Origin: Notolepis coatsorum
Lineage: Eukaryota > Chordata > Actinopteri > Aulopiformes > Paralepididae
DNA length: 64,000 bases
Reading direction: 5' to 3'
NCBI GenBank assembly: GCA_963971535.1
Contig: OZ020593.1
Location: 20,241,487 to 20,305,486, forward strand
In this document: piece by piece, positions 54,882 through 64,000 of the stretch
Position numbering within the stretch: the stretch's first letter is position 1
Layout of the letters: every line of letters begins with the position of its first letter
Notes under the pieces: generated by a model
What the model saw: only the letters and a program-made list of their open reading frames with translations
The model's database searches: none
Told to the model about the DNA's origin: nothing
Position numbers and translations under genes: made by a program

Positions 54882-56224
54882 GTGTGTTACATTATATATA
54901 GTCCGGGCAGAGAATTTGGACCCAGGCAAGTGAATCGCTTCATCCAAGCACTTTGGAACACATTCAGCACACTTCATGCATATTTTGTGCCATTTCATGT
55001 CAGGGACCCGATGGACATCAATACTGGTGATACCTCCTAGTAAAGGTAAGGACTATATGACATCAATCCTACTTTGATCCAACAATGATTTCACATCGAT
55101 CGCAACGATCAACGTATGTAGTATTCAAAACGTATGCCATTGCTGACGATCAGAGCATGAAAAAAACATAATACCTATTATATACCTTTGATTTGGAAAC
55201 AGTAGCATATCCATACACTGGTAATCGCGATGACGTTGCGATCACTTGGAATTATTCTTTTTGGAATACCTTCTGGTAGAGTGAGTTATTATTCTATTTT
55301 ATTCGTTGTGGTAATAACCCGTACTTTTTTAAGAGAAAGTAGAGAGAGTTATTATTCTATTTTGGTCGTCGTAATAATAACCCATATTTTTTTAAGAGAA
55401 AGTAGAGAGAGTTATTATTCAAGGTAAGGTATATTCTATGTCTATTTTACCGAACCTGAAACGTGTTTTTCTAACGATCACAGTTCTGTGTTTCACCGGA
55501 CGTAAAACATGCTCGGCAAACACGATCACAGTTTTGAGTTAAAACGACCCCCCCCCCCCCCCGCCCTCCTTGCTGATTTTGTGAAGGTACATATGTACAT
55601 GTTATATACCTTTTGATTTGGGAGTATTTGGGGGTTCAGGGAATCAACCAGAACGATTCTGGCTTATTGCACATGTATGATCTATGAAAAAAGACTGGAT
55701 TATCTTGGAAATGCGCGATGTTTAGCGTGTAATAAACTACAAACTACAGTGTGTAGAAACTAAATATTTTTTCCATGTTGCACTACAAGTAGTGTCTGTC
55801 AAATGAGCCACACCATTGTCTCCACAGCTATAATACAGAACACACACACAGCTTTGCAAACATAGTGAAACACCGCAGAAACAACTATTTTAAGCTGGCC
55901 ATCTAGCGGTAGAGATGGATAGAACGGCTGGCTCAGAAAGTGTTAAAGCTTAAACCAGCCTCCAACTTACCTCTTACCTCTGACCTCTCGATGAAGGTCA
56001 GCCTCTGGTCGCAGTTCATTGAAAGGCTTCTGAAGCTCTTCAGGTTTGTGCCCTACTTTCTTGAGGGGATTAGCCCAGAGTAGACTTGAGCTTTGCACAG
56101 GGAAAGCCATGACCACCTTCCTAGAGTCTACTCTGATACTATTCACAGACAAAAAAAGACTGAGGTTTCATTCTGCTCATTATCATTTAGCCTACAGTCA
56201 AACATTTTAAGGTCATACGATTAG

Positions 56225-56482
56225 ATTAGATTCAAATGTATTGTCATCATACAGCCAAGTACAGTACAATGAAAAGAGGTTTGGCATCCAACCAGAGTGC
56301 AAATGTAATGGTAAAGTATAATAGTAATATACAGGTGATTAAACTGGCACTACGGTAGTGACACTATGGTAGTAAGTCTGGCCAGCAGCGTAACTAGTAA
56401 GAGTAGGTAAGGGATATGTACAGATATAGATATCTACAGATATGTAACAAAGGATTATATGCAGGTATGTACAGACAGATGT

Positions 56483-56544
<62 letters not shown>

Positions 56545-56660
56545 CATTATTGTACATGCTATCATATATGGGTTATATATGCAGGTGTATAAGTAGGTAT
56601 ATAGAAGGATGATATTCAGAGACAGATATGGATATATATATATGCTGTAAATATAAATAC
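56225..56660 (-). repeat. LINE family B with (TA)n
   Basis: TTAGATTCAAATGTATTGTC, GGCATCCAACCAGAGTGCAA, GCAGCGTAACTAGTAAGAGT. A (TA)n run fills 56486-56541. Confidence 0.78.
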
Positions 56661-56885
56661 TAGTTAGGGTTAGATTAAAGGGGAACTATCTTACTATTTC
56701 TTTCACTATTTGGGCAATTTTACACAATTCCTGTGAGTCTATGGAACACATCTGTATGTTTTTTTTCCAAAAAATGCATTGTTCAAGTACTGTAGAGCAT
56801 CAGTTTCTGCCCTTCAAGATTCCAAGCTGTTTTTGGCTGGGAATGCGCTTTGAGTGACAGTCACCCACTGCACTGCACTGGCAGA

Positions 56886-57285
56886 TACCTTTTGGGAGAG
56901 AGAGAGAGAGAGAGATAGAGAGGGACTAATTAATTTCGCCACAGGGGGGGGGGGGGGGGGGCATAATCCCACGGGACAATGCATTGGTAACTTGTTTCAA
57001 ATGACAATATATACCCCTGTGAATATTATTTCACGGATCGGAATAGGCGTGGGAGCGTGCGCTATGATATTTTGCAACAGCTTGACGTGATACAGCGAGT
57101 GCTGATACGAGAGAGAGCGAGAGAGAACGAGGGAGAGAGAGCGATAGAGAGGGAGAGAGCGAGAGACACAGAGAGAGATAGAGAGGGAGAGAGGAGAGAT
57201 CGCTCCGAGACGAGTCGCACCGTATGAGAGCCTCTCTCTCCCTCTCTCTATCTGTCTGTCTCTCCCTCTCTCTCTTTTTCTCTCT
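56886..57285. repeat. GA-rich then CT-rich low complexity
   Basis: (GA)n at 56894-56925, a G run at 56946-56961, GA-rich 57105-57200 and CT-rich 57233-57287. The last two form an imperfect GA/CT inverted pair. Confidence 0.8.
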
Positions 57286-57589
57286 TTTGAGGAAGTGTCA
57301 GTGACAGGGAAACCGCTTCTGCATTATTCCCACTCGCTCCGCAAATTGTTGATTGTGGGCGGTGGCTACAACCACAGAAGGAGCTGAGGTATGCAGATCA
57401 GAATTCGTACACGTCACAGATACGCTAAATTCAGAATGGCTTGGTTTAGTGGGGGAGGATCTTGTCACAACTGAACGGGAGGAATCCACCTGAATGAGAA
57501 TTTCACACCTAGTCAGTGTTGGTACAGAATCATAGACAGCAGAGTTACTAATAAAGCCAGTTAAAAAATGCATTCTTGAAAAAGAGGAA

Positions 57590-58000
57590 TGAAAATAATA
57601 ATAACTTTATTTGTATAGCACTTTTCATAGAGAGGTTGCAGTTCAAAGTGCTTCACAACAGTAAAAAATACATGCATAAGCGAGCATAAAAAAGATAGAC
57701 CGGTAGCAAGGTATGGTAAATCACAGTGTTTCACATTAGGATCTAGCATCCCAATAGGCTCTCTGCTTACAGTTTTCAGTAATACAAATAATAAAAATAG
57801 TTTAAAATGATTCAGTTTAAAAATACTCTAAAAATTATAAAATAGAACGGACATACAACAGGGTATTTAACATACAACAGCAGTGCATCAGTAAGAAGTA
57901 AAAAGTGTGATAAAATAGTTACAGTAGGAGGTAGTCAGATAAAATGTGCATAGAACCGACACATGAATTTGATAGGCAGTGGATATTCAATATGAAAAAT
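57590..58000 (-). repeat. LINE/SINE 3' end, reversed
   Basis: AATAATAATAACTTTATTTG then TATAGCACTTTTCATAGA and AAGTGCTTCACAACAGTAAA. This CTTTATTTGTATAGCAC start is common at reversed fish retroposon ends. Confidence 0.6.
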
Positions 58001-58014
58001 TATAGTGATTTAAA

Positions 58015-58295
58015 AATATTCCTTTATTGATCCCCTTGAGGAAATTCGGCATCATAGCAGTACGGGGGAGGGGAGGTACAGGTATATAGGCAGGGTAATA
58101 GTAGAAAGACATTATATGCAAGAAAATCTGATCTGAATATAAAAATATGAGGAAAATATAAACAGTTAACAGTGTAAACAATATAATTAACTCTGAATAT
58201 AAAAACATGAGAAAAATAAACGGTGTAAACAAAGGTGCAGATGAGGGTCTGCTTATATTATACGTTACAATAAATATAGGCAATAAAGATTTAAC
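58015..58295 (-). repeat. LINE 3' fragment, reversed
   Basis: CCTTTATTGATCCCCTTGAG, GGAGGGGAGGTACAGGTATA and GGTGCAGATGAGGGTCTGC; pairs with 30105-30245 and, inverted, with 35030-35195. Confidence 0.7.
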
Positions 58296-58299
58296 CAAC

Positions 58300-58540
58300 T
58301 CCCATCATCAGTCACTTCACACATCCTAGGAGAGTGGCCCTCAACATGCGGTCGGGTCCACAGCACCAATGTAACAGTTGATACTTAATACTAGCAAGGA
58401 CTGCATGTCTCTGGAGCCATGTGCGCACCAGCATGACGTACGGCCAACTGTGGATAGAGCTAAATCCAAAGCACATGCCTAAATTAGCCCTCGTCTGCTC
58501 CCTTTGTGTTAATTTTTCTCATATTTCTATATTCAGAGTT
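58300..58540. other. Intron 11 stretch, unrecognised
   Basis: About 240 bases between repeats; the last 20 bases belong to the LINE segment split by the SINE. Confidence 0.4.
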
Positions 58541-58541
58541 T

Positions 58542-58744
58542 TTTTTTTAAAGATTTCTTTTTTAGCGTTTATCGCTTTTTACTACCGGGCAGTCTAGTAG
58601 AGAGAGAGAGAGAGAGAGAGAGAGGAAGAACGGGGGACAGAGTGGGGGGAAGACATTCGGCAAATGACGCCGGGTCGGGGAATCGAACCCGGGTCGGCCG
58701 TGCCGCGACGCAGCGCGTTACATGGTTCGCCACTTGGGCGCCCC
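58542..58744 (-). mobile_element. tRNA-derived SINE, family E, 15-bp TSD
   Basis: TSD TCTATATTCAGAGTT at 58527-58541 and 58745-58759. T-run at the left, (GA)n at 58600-58624, and the head at the right, reversed GGGCGCCCAAGTGGCG with GGGTTCGATTCCC. It splits a LINE 3'UTR that resumes at 58745. Confidence 0.87.
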
Positions 58745-58975
58745 TCTATATTCAGAGTTAATTATATTGTTTACACTGTTTATATTTCTCATATTTTTAT
58801 ATTCAGATCTAATTCTATCGTCTATATCTATGTCTTTCTACTATTACCCTGCCCATACCTGTACCTCCCCTTACCTTTTAGGTAACAGTGTGGTTAAGGT
58901 TAGGGTTAGTTTTAGGTAACAGTGTGGTTAGTGTTAGGGTTAGTTTTAGGTCCAAAGCACACGCCTAAATTAGCC

Positions 58976-59930
58976 CTTGTCACACACCGGACTACACACC
59001 GGACTACACACCGGCTACACACCGGACTACACACCGGCTACACACCGGCTACACACCGGACTACACACCGGACTACACACCGGCTACACACCGGCTACAC
59101 ACCGGCTACACACCGGCTACACACCGGCTACACACCGGACTACACACCGGCTACACACCGGACACACACCGGACTACACACCGACTACACACCGGCTACA
59201 CACCGGACACACACCGGACTACACACCGGCTACACACCGGCTACACACCAGCTACACACCGGCTACACACCGGACTACACACCGGACTACACACCGGCTA
59301 CACACCAGCTACACACCGGCTACACACCGGCTACACACTGGACTACACACCGGCTACACACCAGCTACACTGGACTACACACCGGCTACACACCAGCTAC
59401 ACACCGGCTACACACCGGACTACACACCGGCTACACACCAGCTACACACTGGACTACACACCGGCTACACACCGGCTACACACCGGCTACACACCGGACT
59501 ACACACCGGCTACACACCGGGCTACACACCGGCTAAACACCGGCTACACACCGGGCTACACACCGGCTAAACACCGGCTACACACCGGCTAAACACCGGC
59601 TACACACCGGCTACACACGGCTAAACACCGGCTACACACCGGACTACACACCGGCTACACACCGGGCTAAACACCGGCTACACACCGGACTACACACCGG
59701 GCTACACACCGGGCTAAACACCGGCTACACACCGGCTACACACGGCTAAACACCGGCTACACACCGGACTACACACCGGCTACACACCGGACTACACACC
59801 GGCTACACACCGGACTACACACCGGACACACACCGGCTACACACCGGCTACACACCGGTTACACACCGGACTACACACGGCTAAACACCGGCCACACACC
59901 GGCTACACACCGGCTACACACGGCGTTGTA
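58976..59930 (+). repeat. Minisatellite, 11/12-bp unit, ~0.95 kb
   Basis: CTACACACCGG and ACTACACACCGG mixed, with AACACCGG, CAGCTACACAC and GGGCTACACACC variants. Mixed unit lengths give no fixed frame, yet two + frames run about 200 codons. Confidence 0.93.
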
Positions 59931-59934
59931 CTCG

Positions 59935-60206
59935 GTCACAAAAGCACATTCCTTGTCCCGCTTGCAAAAAAGTCGTCTCCCGGCCCGCCATATGCCTGGC
60001 ACACCACCCGGTGAAAAGCCAATTGTCTCTTTCAGAACTCGCCCGATGGTAGAGCTAAAAGAGACATTTGTACCCTTTCTTGAGTTATTATTTTCAACAG
60101 ACATCTCTTCAATTTTCAAGACATAAATTATAGTATGTTCCTCCGCTCTGGTTTTCTCTTTCTTGGCATAACGGTTGGTTTTCGGAGCCAAAAATAAGAG
60201 AGACAC
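59935..60206 (-). other. Unrecognised open frame, minus strand
   Basis: A 90-codon non-repetitive part of a 111-codon frame contains KIEEMSVENNNSRKGTNVSF and KETIGFSPGGVPGIWRAGRR. Looks protein-like but matches no family that I know; its 3' end is made of minisatellite. Could be transposon debris. Confidence 0.2.
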
Positions 60207-60489
60207 GCTAAAAACACTGTCCGTTTTGTACCCACCCTGAATGATGTGGCAACATTCTTTCTACCACTCAGATATATTTATACAGGTTATGCCTGTGGGC
60301 TTTGGGTGTTTTATTTCAATGGCGCCTTGTCAGTCAAATTGTTGATTTTTTTTTAAGAAAGTGTATTAACAAAGAGCGATCTTTGAAGCATCCGCTTAGT
60401 CGTGCGATTAGGTTGCTGTTTTCTCCCTTCGTTGTGCAATCTCACAGCTTTCTGATAAATGACTCTGGTCAACCTGGACAACCTGACAT

Positions 60490-60836
60490 CAGTTTTACAT
60501 TTACATTTAGTAATTTTATCCGAAGCGACAACAACAAGTACAACAAGTCAGCAGGAAGGGAAGGGTACAACTCTGGCAGCTAAGGGTCAGTAAGATTGTT
60601 CGTCAAACAGTGTTGAACTTGAGTGCATATTAGCGTACTAGGTAGTAATATAGGCAAGGTAGATAGTAATATAGACATATTAGCACAGTAGGTAGTAATC
60701 TAGGCAAGGTAGACTGTAATATAGACATATTAGCATAGTAGGTAGTAATATAGGCAAGGTAGATAGTAATATAGACATATTAGCATAGTAGGTAGTAATA
60801 TAGGCATGGTAGATAGTAATATAGACATATAATCTT
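60490..60836 (+). repeat. Repeat family F with 50-bp internal tandem array (left part)
   Basis: TTTTACATTTACATTTAGTA start, then a unit TAGCATAGTAGGTAGTAATA plus TAGGCAAGGTAGATAGTAAT and ATAGACATAT in tandem. The array stops at 60836 and resumes at 62443. Confidence 0.8.
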
Positions 60837-62442
60837 AGAATCGATTACAATCGCAATTTTAATGTGTGCAGTAAGCAGTTTGGCCAAAATAGAATATGTG
60901 ATTTGACAAGCCGTTCTGATGAGTATTTTGACTTGCACGTCTGAATGAATGGAAGTTGATGGCCATTTTGTATTTTCATGCTGAATTTCTGCGCCACACA
61001 CGTTACAAAAATCGTTGTGGAATACACATTTTCTGTGGGATTTTTATAAACTTTGGACCTGTACTACATAAGACTTCAGGCTATGGAACCGTTATATTTT
61101 CCAGCTCCTACCTCTCAGCTGGAACTTAAAAACAGGCATCTGGCAACCAGTAAACAGACATGTGAGTACACAAAACGTTTACTTCAGTGTGTTCAAACCT
61201 CTGTTACTCTATTTCATTAGCACTCAAAGTGATTTTTCTTTATTGTTTAAGAAAACGGAAAGGTGATTGGTTTTAGAGACCTACAGTACTACTACTACTG
61301 TACTCTAACTGTAAAGAGTAACTCTTGAATGTTTCTGTACTGGAGGTGTACAGTAGTTCAATAGGCCAGTGGTTCCCAAAGTCGGGGTCGCGACCCAAAG
61401 GTGGGCCGCGAGCAGCCACGGATGGGCCGCGAGATGATTTAAAAAAAATTAAAAAAAATTAAAAAAAATTTATTTTTTAATTTTTTGTTTTTTAATTTTT
61501 AATTTTTTAATTTTAATTTTTTTTGTCAGGCCACTGAACTTAGAAGCAGGCCAGGACAGTGTTTCTAGTTGTATTCTAAAATTCTATTCTATTGTATTCT
61601 AAAATGTGACTATATGGTTTTATATTAACTTAATAAATAAACAAAAACGAAAAATCTACTTATTTCAACGAACATTTCAAACTAAATAACAGATTATGCA
61701 CATAAAACGCTGAAAACAACCGAAGCAACAATAGTATTTTAATGAGGCTATTATTATTATCATTATTATTTTGCAACAAGTTAGCCCTCTCATAAATAGC
61801 ACATATAAATGAATAACTAACTTGAACTAACTTAATATTATTGAAGTGATATTTGGCTTAAAAAATCGGTCACATGACAAAAAAAAAAAAAAAAAAAAAA
61901 CCAGACGATGTGCATTGGGCCGCGGCTCTCTGACGCCTTATTTTCTGGGCCCCGGCCTGAAAAGTTTGGGAACCCCTGCAATAGGCGACCCTGAAAGGAT
62001 TATTTTTCTAGAAGAGCAACACTAGCCAAAACATAAGCATTGTATGCATAAAAGGGGCAAAAGCTAAAGTTAAGTGACTGTTACTTTTGTAGCAGTAGTT
62101 CAATGTCACTGCCTTTTTTGTTAGGCCTATTTGTTGGCTACAACTTTGCCACCACTTAATACATAAAATGTCTAAAATCTGGCACTTTTTGGGAATAAAA
62201 TATCCTGTTAATTTAAAGCTTGGTGTATTGTTTTTATTTACCTATAGTCCATTCATGCTGAGTGAATCAGTTACCCCAGCCACATTTGTGTATTCAAAAT
62301 TGTTTTGGGAATTAACTGATAGAAAATTAATCAAATTGAATCATGGTCAAATTAAGAGATGTCATGATGCATTGATTTGAATCGTTGCCTGAAGAATCGT
62401 AATCTAATCTAATCATTGTGGGGTAAAATATTTACACCCCTA
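60837..62442. mobile_element. Transposon insertion inside the 50-bp array
   Basis: The right end reversed reads CTAGGGGTGTAAATATTTTA then ATTCTTCAGGCAACGATTC, a fish hAT-type end. The left end starts AATCTTAGAATCGATTACAA and lacks the matching terminus, so it is probably truncated. A younger hAT-type element is nested at 61367-61978. Confidence 0.5.
61367..61978. mobile_element. Non-autonomous hAT-type element (612 bp) with exact TSD
   Basis: CAGTGGTTCCCAAAGTCGGG at the left, AAAGTTTGGGAACCCCTG at the right, and TSD CAATAGGC at 61359-61366 and 61979-61986. GGGCCGCG occurs near both ends. Confidence 0.88.
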
Positions 62443-62890
62443 GTAGATAGTAATATAGACATATTAGCATAGTAGGTAGTAATATAGGCAAGGTAGATAG
62501 TAATATAGACATATTAGCATAGTAGGTAGTAATATAGGCAAGGTAGATAGTAATATAGACATATTAGCATAGGTAGTAATATAGGCAAGGTACAGTAGAT
62601 AGTAATATAGACATATTAGCATAGTATGTAGTAATATAGGCAAGATAGATAGTAATATAGACATATTAGCATAGTAGGTAGTAATATAGGCACGGTAGAT
62701 AGTAATATAGACATATTAGCATAGTAGGTAGTAATATAGGCACGGTAGATAGTAATATAGACATATTAGCATAGTAGGTAGTAATATAGGCAAGATAGAT
62801 TACTTAGTAGCAAAGTGCATGATAGGAAAAGATTAGGATATGAATCCTTTTGCATACATGTTTTCCTTTTTCATTTCAGATATTGATAAA
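62443..62890 (+). repeat. Repeat family F with 50-bp array (right part)
   Basis: Seven more units of the array, then AGATTACTTAGTAGCAAAGT and a family F 3' end TTTCATTTCAGATATTGAT. Confidence 0.8.
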
Positions 62891-62899
62891 GTCGGCACA

Positions 62900-63340
62900 G
62901 AGTTGCTTGTCATTTTGATCCATTATATATTTTGCCACTATATCCAGCGTAGTAGTCTTTTCCAACCATGAATCCCGGGCGATCTGAATAACGTAAGTAT
63001 TAGCACGGGGGTGACAGTGACGGATTTAGGTTAGTGGGCGTCGGCCTTTAAAACCCACAACCTCAAATATTTCCGACGTTTCCCCCGGTGATCGATGACG
63101 ACCAATAACGACGCCTCGGCCCTCCGGGGGCCGCGCCCCCTCTTTGACAGAGGAGGAGGGAAAGAAAAAAGCGCGGATCGGCGAAAAAAAGGGGGTGAAA
63201 AGGCGACCTCCTCCCCAAAAGGCAGAGGGCCTTTGTGGTCCCACAACAGGGCCTCGGTTGCCACGACATCGGCGGCGTGATTTGTAGCTCGCCCGGGCCC
63301 AGGTGACAGGAGAGGGGAGGAATGTAGTTAGAATGGCCAT
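62900..63340. other. CpG-rich, repeat-free block in intron 11
   Basis: 63025-63310 is much richer in CG dinucleotides than its surroundings (CTCCGGGGGCCGCGCCCCCT, CGGCGGCG). Three minus frames are open over about 110 codons without recognisable protein. Could be a CpG island or old element. Confidence 0.35.
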
Positions 63341-64000
63341 CAAACTCAAAGATAGTACTTAGTGACAACAGCTGGAGAAGGTGAGGTGTGTTCCCCGTGT
63401 AAGACCCCCAGGGCGTCATCACTCAGCACCCTGCATGTCCCGGGCTGCACAGGAGAAGGTGGATGGAGGAGATGGAAAGAGATCACTTCTTGCTCTCGTA
63501 AATCAATGGGGGAGGGGGGGGGGGGGGGGGATTTGCACCCCGAGCAGACTTCCGCGTTGACTGCGGGGATGTGTGTGTGTGTGTGTGTGGGGTGGGGGTT
63601 AGAGAGGACTGTGTTAAGGGGATTCCAGTGATTGCTCAAAATTTGGAGTATTCACTGCTTAAATGCCTTGTGAAACACAAGAGTAATTGCATGGTTTCCT
63701 GCGACTTAAATGATAGCCATCCACCACAAATAGCCGCGGGACTTACGTTTTTTTTGTTACTCAATTAAGTACCTCCTGAGGTGAACTTAAAAAATGTTCC
63801 CTAACATTTCAGCCCGTTCTGTCGGAGCCAATAGTATTATTTTATGACTATTGAAGGGGGTCATGGAAGTCCTCGTTGGGAGAGAGCTGGTGGACCGGGG
63901 TCATACTAGTTATAGCACTACTTCACACCAAATATACCACACCGGTTCAAAGTCATCCGAATACTTTACCCTAGTTGTTACAAGTGAAGAATACGTAATT
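63341..64000. other. Repeat-poor end of window, possible conserved non-coding DNA
   Basis: Apart from a G run (63512-63529) and (GT)n at 63571-63590, this is unique-looking DNA with homeodomain/POU-like words (GTAATTGCATGG at 63683). No CWC27 exon 12 seen. Confidence 0.35.

Larger units (their letters stand above)
54008..55950. mobile_element. Putative piggyBac-like element with nested insertion
   Basis: TTAACTCATTCACGGCAGAC at the left and, reversed at the right, TTAACACTTTCTGAGCCAGC: both start TTAA with a loosely similar inverted end. The interior has a (GTTATTATTCTATTTT) duplication at 55280-55420 and no transposase that I recognise. Confidence 0.35.

Noticed and set aside
52129-64000. 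CWC27 exon 12 and later
   Set aside because: I looked for the AEYRREKQKYEALRKQ block and following family residues and found none, so the rest should be to the right.

Overview
The window is animal nuclear DNA, almost certainly from a ray-finned (teleost) fish. Its one recognisable host gene is a split gene with GT-AG introns, and the rest is dense in teleost-style repeats: 5'-truncated LINE tails, tRNA-derived SINEs with target-site duplications, short hAT-type elements with 8-bp duplications, and very long micro- and minisatellites. There are no bacterial operons, CRISPR arrays or phage genes.

The gene is CWC27 (SDCCAG10, NY-CO-10), a spliceosome-associated cyclophilin, on the + strand. 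I place eleven coding exons: 334-375, 8813-8909, 13265-13377, 15195-15338, 16257-16355, 17797-17900, 18676-18745, 21141-21220, 22028-22064, 23024-23193 and 52025-52128. Their phases join exactly to 353 codons plus one base. Exons 1-5 encode the N-terminal cyclophilin-fold domain; exons 6-11 encode the charged, low-complexity region with the conserved KGKSKSSHDLLKDDP block. The last ~120 residues known for the family are not found and should lie beyond the right edge.

Layout: 1-333 upstream/5'UTR. Introns 1-3 (376-15194) hold LINE and SINE copies, two fold-back insertions, several hAT-type elements, two minisatellites and duplicated copies of the start of exon 3. Introns 4-9 (15339-23023) are shorter and carry minisatellites that begin within about 30 bases of the 5' splice sites of exons 5, 6 and 8. 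Intron 10 (23194-52024, 28.8 kb) is a sink for simple repeats, minisatellites and transposons, including a THAP-domain fold-back, and contains a 200-N assembly gap (47167-47366). Intron 11 (52129 onward) has more transposons, a ~0.95-kb minisatellite and, at both ends, repeat-poor sequence that may be regulatory.

The best leads are: a 37-bp minisatellite that recreates the exon 5 splice donor eleven times; a 72-bp array repeating an acceptor-like motif five times; three decoy exon-3 starts; an intron 8 that stays open in the CWC27 frame to 3 bases before exon 9; and fold-back insertions with hammerhead-ribozyme-like motifs. I see no clear new multi-gene system here.
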